64,000 nt of DNA from Ophioderma brevispina (GCA_023653785.1 JAMKCH010012495.1:1-64000), one strand, 5' to 3'. Positions 13,771 through 25,890 are shown, numbered from the stretch's first letter. Translations and numbers: made by a program. Notes: generated by a model from the sequence alone, not told the origin.

Positions 13771-14574
13771 TCATTTTACCCCGATGTTAATGTGAACTAT
13801 GTAAGAAATACATAGACGACCATCCGGCTATGTGGATATACGCAAAGTATCGAACTCACTTTTAAAATGAATTTCAAAGGACCACCAATGCAAGACTGAT
13901 GGTGGAATTAAAACTAAACAATGCTGTGGTTTTCCAACTAACACATTTAATGCATATTTTTAAAGTTTGAACTTGTAAAAGAGGCATGTTTTTATGTGAA
14001 CAGTTTATAGCTTCGATTTTATTTTTTGTTTTTTTATTTTTTGTTTGTTTATTCTTGGTGTTTTTGTGTTTTTTTTGTGTCTTTTTTATTGAATTTACGC
14101 CAGCCGCCAGCTTTATCACGAAACGATAAATGTTCTTTATTCTGAAAATGACAAAGGCCAGCACAGCATTACACAGTCAATAATATGAATCGATTGATCT
14201 AAATTCATAATAAGGAGATGATTAAAACATTTATTCTAGTGAGTGTCAAACGTTAACAGGACTCCAAAGCATAGTGTTAGGGGCTTTTATGCTATAATAT
14301 CTCTGCAACGTATTATTTATCTAAAGCAAACTGTTGGAAGATATAACTCCATAAAAAAACAAATGATACGATAACGGCTCATTTCATTTGAAGTGATTAT
14401 TGTGCGAAATATCACACGATTAAATTTTTGAAAAGTAATAAACACTAAAATGAAATAACATTTTTGATTAGTGTGATAGCTCCTCACATTAGTGCAGAAT
14501 AGTCGATTCGTCTTCACCATTTCTATAAACAGTATTTTGTGGTGAATATACCACCATTAACAAGGGTATGACAC
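13771..14574. other. Non-coding stretch
   Basis: AT-rich; the plus strand is T-rich at 14,015-14,095. The 96-codon minus-strand frame there is lysine-rich only because of that tract. Confidence 0.5.
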
Positions 14575-14770
14575 TTTAAAGTAATACGAGTCACATGCTT
14601 TCAGTCCATTTGGATATTTAGGTCGTATCTACATTCTATTGTTATTGTTTTTGTTCCGGTAAAAATATAAAGTGTTATCTGCCACATACGACCTTATTGT
14701 TTACAACTGGAATTAAATTAACTGTGAAAGGTCTCATGTAACTTATACGAGTTCTGTCAAAACCGACGTT
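14575..14770 (+). repeat. Tail of an earlier unit of the 7.6-kb tandem repeat
   Basis: Resembles 34,675-34,870 near the end of copy B: shared order of AAAG.AATACGAG, GGTATCT/GTCGTATCT, a stretch ending CCACATACG.CTT, and A.TTAA.TG.GAA. In both places it lies shortly before the start of the next unit, which supports a tandem rather than dispersed arrangement. Similarity is partial (estimated near 65-70 percent). Confidence 0.5.
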
Positions 14771-15874
14771 CTTGTGTTAACCTAAACGAAATACGTTAGA
14801 AGAATAAATTATATCGCCAAATAAATAAGTAAATAAGTAATTAATAAATGAATAAAGGAAAAAAAAATAAATAACAAAAATATATAAATAAATATATATA
14901 AATAAATAACTAGCTCAGCTCCATTTTATTTTCAAGCTCTCAGCTTGCCGCCTGCAACTCAGGGTTGTTTCACACAACACGTTCACACACAAAAATGTAC
15001 CGACGGAATATCATTGTCGGGGAAGGGGCGCACGCGAATATTCGTTAGTGCAAGAATTTTAAATAAAATAATGGTTTCACCTACAAAAAAAACATAAACA
15101 TAAGTAGCGGGATTATGTATTTGCAGGGATGCAAGTTGTGTACACGTGGAAATAGGTATAGTTGTACTGAAATCTATACCAAGATTTTGGCCATGCACGT
15201 CCTAAGGTTTAAAAAAAAATGGTATACTTTGCTCTATCTGTGGGATATAGTTTGATAGTTATAGCGCAATAAATGTTCAAGGTCATGCCGGGGTAACATT
15301 TTCAGAATGTCCCTATTCTTTTCCAAATGGTCCTAAATTCTTCGTCTAGTCCCAAAGGACCATGGCATATAATACTTCTACTCATTGCACCATTTGGTCA
15401 TACAATTAGAAGTAAAACATTAACAATGGTCTACATAAATTATCCTTTGGGGTCATTGAAAGTTAACATGTAATTTACATAGCCAAATGTTATTATGCAT
15501 TTTCAAATAGGATATAACCAGACAAACGTGAGACTAGTTTCGTCAAAATTGGAGCACCCTGAAAACAAAAAAAAAAAAAAAACAAAAACAAAAAACCAAA
15601 ACAAAAAACTTTCTTGACAGCTCAGATCGCTAGATTGAGGGCACTTTTAAACGCGTCGTTTATAGGTTTTTGTTTCTTTGTTTCCATTTTTTGTATTTGT
15701 TTTTTTATGTTTGTTTTGAGTCAAACAACATTTCTTACCCCATCTTAAGCAGATTTGTTTTACCTTGAGGCAATTCTGTCGTGACAGATTAAAGCTACTT
15801 GTTTTTTTGTTTTGTTGTTGTTTTTATGGCCTATGCTGCATTGACCAGAAGCAAATCATCACTGGCATTTCAAA
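14771..15874. other. Non-coding stretch
   Basis: (AAAT)-type simple repeat at about 14,818-14,912 and A/T-rich homopolymer tracts at 15,565-15,610 and 15,660-15,715. By position this should be the first part of copy A, but I could not align it with copies B or C. Confidence 0.5.
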
Positions 15875-16350
15875 CCTGCAGTTTTTTTCTGTACTAGACA
15901 CACTATTCAACAATTACGTTATGCCTCTTTGATTAATTGATCACGACCCACAACTCACTACGCTCATGATATTATCAAGCCTTTTGCTGTAAGAGATAAG
16001 AACCTGTGTATACAGAATTGATTGAATCGTCAATTCAGTACACATACTTAAAAAAGAAAGAAGACACAATCTCATGGTCGTACAACAGTGCCTTCAGGTG
16101 TCAATTACACTTAATGCGAGTGGATTGACGTGCTAGCCGTTGGATATCTTGGCCATAGAGAGTGGGATACGCCATTGGACACCATTAGAAGTCGTACTAC
16201 TCCGGACGTCAGCACAAGTATCATTCTCGTGTATTAACCCTCTATAATTTACATATAGAAGACATTGGTCTTTGATATGCACTAATAAAAACCTTTGGGA
16301 AATATTTATATCCCCTATTGTTAGTACTTTGATAAACACATAATGGGTTC

Positions 16351-17716
16351 AGTTGCGATTTATTCTGTTGAAGTACCACAATGGGCACGGATATTAACTA
16401 AGAAGACGTGATTTAGTTTCATGGATAGAACAGTTTCTTAGCTATATACATAAAACTTTTTCTTCGATCAATTTGGACGATTGTAAATGAAATTAGAGCA
16501 AAATTACGAAAACATGTCAAATTCTCGTTGGGCCATTTCCACTCTATGTGTTGGGAAGTTTTTCTGGGTAATGAACATCATGAAACCTGTTGGAACCTAA
16601 TTGGATGGTTAACAAACCATTTGCAGTAGGCCACCCTTTTTGGAAGATCATTTGCAAGGAGTGCATTCCTCGGTCAATGTTCTGTTGAATGCGGCACAGA
16701 TGCCAGCCCAGCTCAGTCCTTGTGATACTGTTAAAAGATGATTGAGTCTAATTTAATGTAAGGTAATGGTGAATTATGGCTCTTGATAGTTACCAGGGTG
16801 AGGAACAGCCATCATGAAGCAATGCTCAACGTGTAACGATTTTAACTTTAATATGACATATAATGCCTGCCAGCTTTTTTACAATCAATACCACTACATG
16901 AAGTCAAACATTCAACATTCACTAAAATGCAATGCCTTTTCATTTTTCAATACATTTTCGCTATTAACCAAGATTAAAAATTGTTCAGGTGAAAGTGGCT
17001 CAACTAAAATGTACACTCTTATATGTAATTGGGCGTTTCTCGGGATCATGGGACCCAAATAGGATGGGGTAAACGGCAATTTAAAGAACAATAATTAGGC
17101 TTTCATACAGTGCATCGTTTAAGCGAAGGTTGACGTGAGAAAAAGTTTGAATATTTTTTCCCCCGAATGTGCATTTTAGCACACTCTGCATCTTTCCACC
17201 GGAGCTGACTTTATTAGCTGCATCACGATAATCTCCAAAACAGATTGAGAACCGATCGCCGATCTAAGGAGGTTTTCTGTTAAAAACACTGTTTGTGCAC
17301 TGTTCCTAATTTTACCAGACGCTACCTTTTATACGGTAAAACCTCAATTTATCAATAATCTTCACGCTTTATTACCTATTTACCAACATAAATTACAATT
17401 GGGAAGCCAGAAAAAATGTCAATAAACAGTGGCTAGAAAAAATATTACACATTTTGAAAAAAGGTAGTATTTATACGCTGACCGTAGTATATTTTCCGTA
17501 AAATTACGTTCTACTTAATGGTTTTAGTAAGAATATGAAACTCTGAAAATCGTTTTACCTATAAAAATAGGTAATAAGTCGTAAGTAACGTCATTAAAAA
17601 ATGCAAAATTAATTTTCCCTATCATTTTTAAAATAGTTTTAAACAACTCTTGTAGGAAATTATTTCCTCCTTTTTGTATTATATTTAGTTTAATTGAAAA
17701 AAGTCGATACACACCA
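16351..17716. other. Copy-A-specific stretch without recognised content
   Basis: It has no counterpart in copies B or C that I could find, and no gene-like frame. Two 82- and 62-codon frames are featureless. Confidence 0.5.
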
Positions 17717-17751
17717 CATATATATATATATATATATTATTATATATTATC

Positions 17752-17785
<34 letters not shown>

Positions 17786-17790
17786 GAGAT
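17717..17790. repeat. (TA)n tract 1
   Basis: Imperfect TA dinucleotide run that leads directly into satellite copy 1. Confidence 0.9.
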
Positions 17791-19765
17791 AAACAGTGTT
17801 TTACAGGTGTCTATCTTTGGATGATTAAAGGGCTCAATCCCATTACAGGAGAGCGTAATGAAAAATTTCAAAGTATGACCTCTGGAAGGCAACCGTTACT
17901 CAGAGTTTCACGGAACCCTCACTTACGATAATCGGGTATCCGATCTTCAGACGGACTATGTGGACAGCGGTCTTAACCAAGGATGTATATAAACACATTA
18001 TAGTGGTGTCACACCGAGGCAAGCCCTTGAACAGCACTGGTTTCTTACCAAAATGAGTCAGAAAGTGCTCAACCTCTACACGTGTGGGGGCGTACGTTTA
18101 ATAATAACAGGTTTTCAGGTGACTATCTTTGGAATTAAAATGCTCAATCCCATTACAGGAGGAGCGTAATGAAAAATTTCAAAGTATAGACCTCTGGAAA
18201 GGCAACCGTTACTCGGTGTCACGGAACCCTCACTTCCGATCATCGGTATCCGATTCTCAGACGGCTGATGTGCACATGGCGTGTCTTAACCAACGGATGT
18301 ATATAAATACACATCTATGGGTGTCACAACGAGCAAAAGCCCTTGAACCTAGCACTGGTTCTGTTTACCAATGAATAGTCAGAAAGTGCTCAACCACTGA
18401 CAAGTAGTGGGGGCCGGGGCGTAATAAATAACAGTGTTTTACAGGTGACTATCTTTGGAATTAAAAGTGCTCCATCCCATACAGGAGAGCGTAATGAAAA
18501 CTTTCAAAGTATAGACTCTGGAAAGGCAAACGTTACTCAGAGTTTCACGGAAAACCCTACTTACGCTCATTTCGGGTATCCGATCCTAGACAGGATGATG
18601 TTTGGAAGCAGGCGGGGCGGAAAAAAAGGAGGGAGAGAAAGACACCATTCTTTTCTTTTTTTGTTTTTCTTGTTTGTCCCCTTTTTTTCGTTTATGGTGT
18701 GTAAAACCGAGAATAAGCCCTGAACCAGCACGGTCTTTACCACCTGCATAGTTCAGAAAGTGCTAACCACTACAAGTTAGTTGGGGGCCGTATAAATAAC
18801 AGTGTTTTTACAGGTGGACTATCTTGTGGATTAAAAGTGCTCAATCCCATTACAGGAGAGCGTATGAAAAAAAAAATTAAAGAGATATATATTATAGATT
18901 ATATATATATATATATATGATAGATATATATATATATATATATATATAGAGAATAGATAGATATATATATGTATCTATATATATATATATAATATATAGA
19001 TATATATATACTATATATACATATAATATTATATATATATATATATATAACATTGGTTTTTACAGGGGACTATCTTTGGAATTAAAATGCTCAATCCCAT
19101 TACAGGAGAAGCGTAAGAAAAATTTCAAAGTATAGACCTCTGGAAAGGCACCGTTACATCCAAGTTTCCACGTGGACCCTCACTTACGATCGTCGGGTAT
19201 CCGATCCTCAGACGGAGGATGTTGACAGTCGTGTCCTTAACCAAAGAGTATATAAATACACATTCTAATGGTGTCACACAATCACCCGAGCACGCCCTTG
19301 ACTCAGCACTGGTCTGTACCAATGAATAGTCAGAACGTGCTCAACCCTACGAGTAGTGGGGGCGTAATAAATAACAGTGTTTTTACAGGTGACTATCTTT
19401 GGCATTAAAAGTGCTCAATCCCATTACAGGAGAGCGTAATGAAAATTTCAAAGTATCACCTCTGGAAATGCAACCGTTACTCAGATTTTCACGGAACACC
19501 CTCACTTACGATCATCGTGTATCCGAGCCTCAGACGGATGATTGTTGCACATGCGTCGTCTTAACCAAAGATTTATATAACTACACATTCTATGGTGTCA
19601 ACCGAGCAAGCCGCTGAAAACCCCACTGGTCTGTACCAATGAAATCAGAAAGTGCTCACCACTACAAATATGGGGGCGTAATAAATAACAAGCGTGTTTT
19701 TTACAGGTGACATATCTTTGGAATTAAAGGTGCTCAATCCCATGACAGGAGATCGTAATGAAAAA
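17791..19765 (+). repeat. Satellite of about 315 bp: seven copies in two blocks with TA linkers
   Basis: Each copy begins near ACAGTGTTTTACAGGTGACTAT and continues through ATCCCATTACAGGAGAGCG, CCTCTGGAAAGGCAACCG, TCACGGAACCCTCACTTACG, a middle block and CTACAAGTAGTGGGGGCG. Starts are near 17,793, 18,106, 18,431, 18,798, 19,050, 19,373 and 19,687. Copies 4 and 7 both stop about 75 bp in, just after CGTAATGAAAAA, and pass into TA tracts; copies 1 and 5 both start out of TA tracts. The order is thus TA-1-2-3-4(short)-TA-5-6-7(short)-TA, a higher-order unit. Copy 3 has its middle replaced by a purine/pyrimidine-rich insert (18,603-18,705). Copies differ by many single-base indels. Confidence 0.9.
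18880..19047. repeat. (TA)n tract 2
   Basis: Long imperfect TA tract with GATA/CTAT interruptions joining short copy 4 to copy 5 of the satellite. Confidence 0.9.
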
Positions 19766-19767
19766 AA

Positions 19768-19885
19768 AATTATATATATAATATATATTATTATCATAAT
19801 ATCATATATTTATAATATATATATATATATCTCTACTATATAATTTATAATATATCCTATATATCTATCTATATATTATATATAA
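19768..19885. repeat. (TA)n tract 3
   Basis: Imperfect TA tract that follows short copy 7 of the satellite. Confidence 0.9.
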
Positions 19886-20240
19886 GTTAGATCTGCTATC
19901 ATTAAGTGCCTGTATGGTAGTGGCATAAGGTTTAGGACTTGTAATCTTAAGGCCCAGTTTCGAATCTATGTAAGGAATGTATTAAGTTTATCATATGATG
20001 ATTAAGTATTGTGACATTAGAATTGTGTGTATTGACCATATAAAACAGAGTGTTACCCTGTGTTTTAAATTTCTTATTTCTGCGTTTTTTTTTTTTCCCC
20101 CTTGTTTATTGCCTTTTTTGTCTCAAAAATTGTTTGCCTGAATATAACTTATTTACAAACACGGTGGAACGTCTAAAAGAGTGTGTATGATGCGATAGCT
20201 ACAACGTGGAAAAATTTGGTCAGAGGATTGTAATATATTA
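19886..20240. other. Non-coding stretch
   Basis: Nothing recognised apart from T- and C-runs near 20,090. A short sequence at 19,900-19,990 (GTGGCATAAGGTTTAGGACTTGTAATCTTAAGG...) has a faint tRNA-gene look (AGTGGCATAAGGTTTAGGAC) but no matching B box. Confidence 0.4.
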
Positions 20241-20300
20241 TTGTTTTTTAAACGAGTCAAAAGCCCAAAAATAAAGTCGGAGCGGAGATTTTACACCGTT

Positions 20301-20594
20301 ATGTTACGTTCCCTGCAATGGTTTCGTATTTTTACGGCTCTAGTTATTTTACGTTCTGTGCGTTGTGAGTCCCAAGCTGCCAGTCAAATCCCCAGTTTTT
20401 TACAGGTTTCTTTTAACAGTGTGGTTGGGGAACAGCATCACAGACAAGGTCTCTTCCATGTGGAGCCGCAACATGCACCCACACCGAACCAGCCGAATTC
20501 AATGAAAGCAGCCAGACGATACTCGTCTCTGGCTAGAGTATTTTGTAGCGCGTGCGCCATTCATTCACTGAGCATTCCGCTACAGTTATTTTAA
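20301..20594 (+). CDS. Candidate small secreted protein, 97 residues, unrecognised
   Basis: The frame is open from 20,241, but the ATG at 20,301 gives an N terminus that looks like a signal peptide: basic MLR, a hydrophobic stretch IFTALVIL (about residues 10-17) and a small-residue region RCESQAAS that could hold a cleavage site. The mature part would be polar, with a His/Pro/Gln-rich middle (QHAPTPNQPN), a dibasic RR and two Cys (FCSACA) near the end. Its composition is less AT-biased than the flanks. No family is recognised; it could be a short exon of a longer gene (GT and AG dinucleotides occur near 20,405-20,420) or chance. It lies in a part of copy A with no match in copies B or C, so there is no conservation test here. 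Confidence 0.25.
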   Translation: MLRSLQWFRIFTALVILRSVRCESQAASQIPSFLQVSFNSVVGEQHHRQGLFHVEPQHAPTPNQPNSMKAARRYSSLARVFCSACAIHSLSIPLQLF

Positions 20595-21034
20595 TGTGCA
20601 GCGAATCAAAGATTGGACTCATGTTCACTTTAACGTGAACAGCAAATAAGTTTACGCTTACACATTATGTTAGATATGTAAGTTCAAGATTTCACCACAG
20701 TACGTTTATTTCTGTAAAATGCGTAATGGCATTGATAAAATAATGAAGACAAATATTGTGTGCTTGTTCTGATTGTAAGGTTATCGCGACTCTACACTTG
20801 ACTTGAAAGCCTGAAGCTTTCACACACTCACCACCAAGTCTCGTGTAGAAACATAACTTAGGTTTTAATGGTAGGAGCGATAAGTCATATTACAGAGCCT
20901 TATTCACTAAATTATAAATTTGACAGTTTTAAAGAAATTAATTTAGAGGTCGAAAATATAAAAGAAAAATACTGCCTTTCATTGATATAAATATTGCCAA
21001 CAAAGAACCGATCTGGAACAAAACACCTTTAATC
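20595..21034. other. Non-coding stretch
   Basis: No feature recognised before similarity to copies B and C resumes at about 21,035. Confidence 0.5.
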
Positions 21035-21923
21035 AACCAGGTCCCATGTAAAACAATGCAAAGATTCACCATTATCTTGCAGATTTACGACGATTTCCTG
21101 GAATTTTATAACCGAAGATTCGACGTCGAGATAGCATCAAATCACAAAACAATTTTATGAGGAGGACTCAATTTGACGGCTGCGTAAGCTTGAAACCTTA
21201 AAAGTATAACATAACCAACAATATGATTACTTGATCTAAATTCATAGCAAGAGTTACTATTTTCATTGAAATGTTTTTGAAAATTTAACGGGCAAAAATC
21301 GTTATATTATTAGCAAGATGCGAAAAATTGACTTCTTTCTAAGAAAGAATGTTATGTTGCATCGCACTTATTATCATCAAGAAGGTCATTCCTAAGTAAG
21401 AATGGAGTTGGAACAGTTGCTTAATACAGGGTATTGTAAAACAAAAAAATACGCATCAAGGCATTCCCTGACACGTACAAAATGTACAAGTAACTAGAAC
21501 CATTAAGTTTAGAAAATGTCAATGATTTAAAGCTTAGAACACGTGGACAAAAGCAGCTGCAGTAGTGAAGTTTGTACTCATTTTTGTTGCGAATGAGATC
21601 GTTAAATCCTACTTTTTCAATCGAAATTTAAAAGTTTACATTTTTGTCACAGATGCTGAATAAAGTATATTCATGCTAATTCTCTAGTGTTGTCAGTGTT
21701 ATCGATTTTTAAACCTTTTTTAAAATTTAAGAAAAAATGTACCAGAATACATAATGCATGAGGAAGAAAACAGGACTGTAAACAACTGTTTTGAGAAGTT
21801 TGGTGCGTGCCCAGAAATACAAGCCTTTAAAAGGCTATACATCACACTAGCCATTAATAAAACCTATTTTCTAGCATGTCATCTGAAAAAAATGCCATAA
21901 AATTTTTGAAAATACAATAGTTA

Positions 21924-22790
21924 TACTACGTGAATCAAAAAAAAATTGTGCAAGGATTAAAAATGACTTTGACCTTGATAAAGCCACTGAATTATAGATT
22001 TGGTGTTGTTTTAATAAAGCAAATCTAATATACTTCCAAGTGTTGAAAAAATTAAAGAAATTGACTGAAAAATGAGCCAGATATGACAATTTTGTAAGCA
22101 CACCTCTTTTTCCTCCATTCCAATGGGATTTATACAGTTAAGCAAGATATTACGTTAATGTATATACGATACATAAAAGTAATGAGGTGAGCGTTCACAC
22201 GCAATTATCAATGTAACTGTAATTTATTGTGGAACTGGTATAGTAAATGTTCACACAAAATCTCACCCAATTAATCCTGATGGAAATGAAAAGGGTTTTC
22301 AACACTACTACTGTAGTCCAGGTATAGATACAAGCTATGCCAATAAGGGACTAAACTCTTAGCAATATCCTAAACAATGTGAAGATCTTGTTTTCTTGCT
22401 CTGCAACAGGGGAATTGGTGTTCGGATTTGTAATATCAGTTGGCACATTGGTATAAATAAATTAATTGATTAATCTGTAGTTGAAATAATCAAGAAAATG
22501 TAACATTAAGTTGACAAAGACAATAAGACATCATGATATTCATGATATTGTACATTCTCACAAACACAAGTTTAATGTGTGTAAATCCCATAGGAATGGA
22601 GAAAAAAGGGGTGCGCTTACAAAACCTGCCATATCTAGCATATTTTTCAGTCGATTTCTTTCATTTTTTCAACACATGAAAGTATATTAGACGTGTTTTA
22701 TAAAAACAACAACAAATCTATGATATAGTGATTGCATTATGGTCAAGTTCATCTTTAATCCTTGCACAATTTTATTTGATTCACCTAGTA
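21924..22790. mobile_element. Foldback element with about 210-bp inverted arms
   Basis: The left arm (21,924 to about 22,135) and the reverse complement of the right arm (about 22,578-22,790) align over their whole length, starting TACTACGTGAATCAAA and TACTAGGTGAATCAAA. They share ATTGTGCAAGGATTAAA, GTGTTGAAAAAAT and CTCCATTCC.ATGGGATTTA. The loop is about 440 bp with no coding frame. Copy B continues through this position without it (32,515-32,575), so it was inserted into copy A or lost from B. Ends are compatible with a TA duplication (TA|CTACGTG...CACCTAG|TA) as made by Tc1/mariner-type transposases, or TTA; the family is inferred. Confidence 0.85.
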
Positions 22791-23078
22791 TTAAGAAAGT
22801 AATGTAATTTCATGAATGCCAGGTATGTTTTCTCAAACAAAATGAAACTTGGACAGCAAATTTAAGGCAATTCACTCCACGCTAATCAATTGGACCATTA
22901 CGAACCGTACCGACTCCATTGGGCCACTGTGAACCGTACCCACTACATACCATGCGGGCGTTTCGATAAACTTTGCGTTTAGTGATTCATAAATGTTGAT
23001 GGTTTTTGCTCGTACTTTTGACATGATGCTGTTGTATTTGTGAAAGTTTAATGTGTGAAAAAAGAAAAAAAATGCCAT

Positions 23079-23303
23079 AAACAGTGTTTAGACACGTGGT
23101 GCAAATTAGTGTGTAGAGATTTGACGTTTAATTCCTAAACACTTGGCATCAAATGTATAAACACCCAATGTCAAATCCCTAAACAGGTTTAGATTTTAAA
23201 CATGTTTAGATGTAAAGTGTTTAGATATTAAACAGACATTTCAAAATATTTAGAAACGTGGGGCAAAATAGTGTTTAGAAAAGTGTTTAAACACTGTTTT
23301 GCG
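23079..23303. repeat. Array of TAAACA/TGTTTA motifs in copy A
   Basis: About twelve TAAACA or TGTTTA hexamers occur within 225 bp on both strands, with a 14-bp perfect palindrome AGTGTTTAAACACT at 23,282-23,295. A longer internal repeat links the two ends: TTTAGACACGTGGTGCAAA near 23,087 and TTTAGAAACGTGGGGCAAA near 23,250. TAAACA is also the core of forkhead-factor sites, but whether these are bound is not known. Copies B and C lack it. Confidence 0.75.
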
Positions 23304-24864
23304 GTGTACTGTTTATTTGAGATAGACTACTGCTTATGCGAGTTAGTGGTGTTTAACGTACCGTATAGGCTCTTTTTTAACGTCCAAGTTAGATGATCGA
23401 CGATGGTTTCACAAAGTAAAATGTGATCAATATTAAATAATATTTAAATTAATATCGGTATTTCAATAACTACATCTTGTGATCAATCTTAAATATTTAT
23501 TTTTATGGGATCTTGTAACAATACTGAACATACTTAATGATGAAATGGATGAACAACAAAATAAAAATCAGGGTGACAGATAAACTCTGGTGTAAAAATT
23601 GGGACAAGTATGAATTCAGGCTTCGTATGAAATAAAAGGGCCGCCAGACAGTTCCAAGTGACTGGCCGGTAAAAGCTGCTTATTTTACGTCTTTTATATC
23701 CTGTCTTCTTTCCTCTACTTCCATTTCAACATTACAGTATGCGAATTGATGGGAACTTCTGCTATTTTAGGTATGATGTGCCTTATGTGAGTTATTATTC
23801 CTGTGTTGTTTAAAAATAACTACATCGCAGTCACGGGATGAAGATAAATATACAGACATTTTAGAGTAGATAGGTAAAACATAAAACAAAATACATTAAA
23901 TAGTACGGGTTAAACGCATTTACATTAAAGGAAGATGTTGTGAATTTCTGCTTCTATTTAATATAGTGTGGATTTAAAATGGACCAATTATGCATTATTA
24001 GGTTTTGTAAATAAAATACAATCAATTAGAAATGCTGACCCTTTATTAAGTGCAATGTTTATTTGTAGTATCTATCGTTTGTTTTTTTCAAAACTTATAA
24101 AAGGGAGGACCGTCTAATCTATGACCAGTGGGTTTAATGAAGAAAACAAACAAACGAAATGAAATAAAACAAAACAATCATTATATTACAAATAAATAAT
24201 ACTGAATTAATAGAAAGTACCCGGATGAAAATCAATAGTGTGAAAAAGATAGAAAAAAAAATAAAGGAGAGGCAAACAAAGGAGAGAATGAGTAACAAGA
24301 AAAAAACAAGAATGTGAAAGAAAGAAAAGTACAGAAAGAAATGTTAAATTATATAAATAAAGAAGAAAACGGGGTCGAGTGATTTAAATAGTGCTGTATT
24401 TTTTTAACATTTCAAGCCGCACATTTTTGTAGCTAGCAGAACCAATACAACGCTCATAAAATATGTCAAGTAAGCTTTAGGGGATCACCTAATAACCATC
24501 ATAACGGTCCCTCATTACTAAATCAGTAGTATTCGGTGACGATTAACTTCATACAAAAACAGTTGATTTCCAATTAATATTTAATACTTACATGTCAGAA
24601 ATGCGTGGTCAATCGCACAAATGATCAACAGTCTGAATAAAGAAATGCTTGCCCATTGCAGTGAAAGAAAGTGATTAAAATACACTATATGTCTCGATGA
24701 GAGATGGTCTATTCATATGTGATGATTACGTTTAATTTTGAAGAATCATAATTGTCAGTTTGCACTCTGTATTGTCAGGTGGGTATAATATTATACATTT
24801 TAATCTATATTATAAATACATTTATAATGTATTTAATCCGTCCTTTTCCTTTTTCAAATGTGTT

Positions 24865-25268
24865 ATAGATTATAAATGCATGTTATGCAAATGTTAACAA
24901 GTAGAAAGAAACCCTTTTATAGTTTTCCACTTCCCTGCTGTTCTACCCGACCTTATAGAAAATTGTGCTAGCGTATGCTTGAAAAATACTAAATCATCTC
25001 ATTACATACAGTCGACGTTTTCGGCTCATTAAGCATTCTAATTATACCAAAAAAAGTATCGTATCTCTTTGAAAATTAGCGCATAAGGTATTTTGCACTC
25101 CAGTTGGTGGGGAGGGGGTCTGAAAAGAACTTTCCCATAGGATTTTTTCAATGAAATTTTGCAAATGAAAATGATTACCCACAGACATTATTCTTAAAAG
25201 GAAATTTTAAAAATCAATCAGTTTGGAATTTAGGGCGAAACATTGATTTCCTTGCGCGCTTAAAGTGG
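24865..25268 (+). repeat. 402-bp dispersed repeat, copy 2
   Basis: Same sequence and orientation as 2,635-3,036. It lies just past the last part of copy A that aligns with copy B, so it marks an insertion at or near the A/B junction. Confidence 0.85.
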
Positions 25269-25649
25269 CTATTTTGTTCTACTATGCACATTTGTTTTTT
25301 TTTATGATACTTTGTATGATATTTTACCATGTATTTTACCATTTATTTCCACAGGGGAATGGATTCCGGACCTCGATATAGTGAATGGAACATTAATTAA
25401 TTTTAATTTTCACTTTGTTTTATAGGAGCATAAGTCTACATGCATAGTTGAACCATAAAAGCTAAAATGTCACATATATGCAGACACACATATGTCACCG
25501 ATCGTCCCTTGGTGGATATTAGGGGATTGCCAAGTGGATTCAGACTTACTTTGTCGGAAACAAAGTGTAGGATTTGAATTTGTTTCATCAAAAGTTGCGC
25601 AACTGAAAGTTAGACAACTACAAACAAAACTGTCCAAAATATTGCTGCG
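25269..25649. other. Non-coding stretch at the A/B junction
   Basis: No gene or repeat recognised; belongs to the extra 1.6 kb present between A and B but not between B and C. Confidence 0.45.
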
Positions 25650-25890
25650 TTAATCCTTGTCTACCTGATCCATTTTTGTAACGACACACCTGAAGGAGGG
25701 TGGTTGTCAACCCGGAGTTGCCACCCATTTCAATTTTCTTATGGTAAATAGGTTAGGATAGGTTGTTGGTATAAAAATAAGTACAAACATTTCCAATGTG
25801 AGGTCACTATGATGTCATAAGTAAAGGAAAGTAAGAAAAGACTGGAAAATTTGTCGTATCATTTGTCGTATAGATTGGGAGCAATGCCCC
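25650..25890 (-). mobile_element. Diverged piggyBac-like MITE fragment
   Basis: Starts at a TTAA (25,650-25,653) followed by TCCTTGTCTACCTGATCC, related to the CCCTCGTCCAGCCAAGG end of the 52.6-kb copy. Read on the minus strand it then shares TGACATCATAGTGAC and AATGTTTGTACTTATTT with 53,095-53,145. The far end is not defined. Confidence 0.45.

Larger units (their letters stand above)
15875..24780 (+). repeat. Tandem repeat unit, copy A (interrupted)
   Basis: Segments in order match copies B and C: 15,875-16,350 (B 29,780-30,230; C 45,490-45,960), 21,035-21,900 (B 31,540-32,530), 22,791-23,060 (B 32,560-33,030), 23,395-23,870 (B 33,150-33,480) and 24,390-24,780 (B 33,720-34,050). The part corresponding to B 30,370-31,480 is missing; in its place lie unique sequence, a satellite and TA tracts (about 16,350-21,000). 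A foldback element and a motif array are also specific to this copy. No conserved long open frame runs through the unit. Coordinates of the blocks are judged by eye. Confidence 0.75.
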
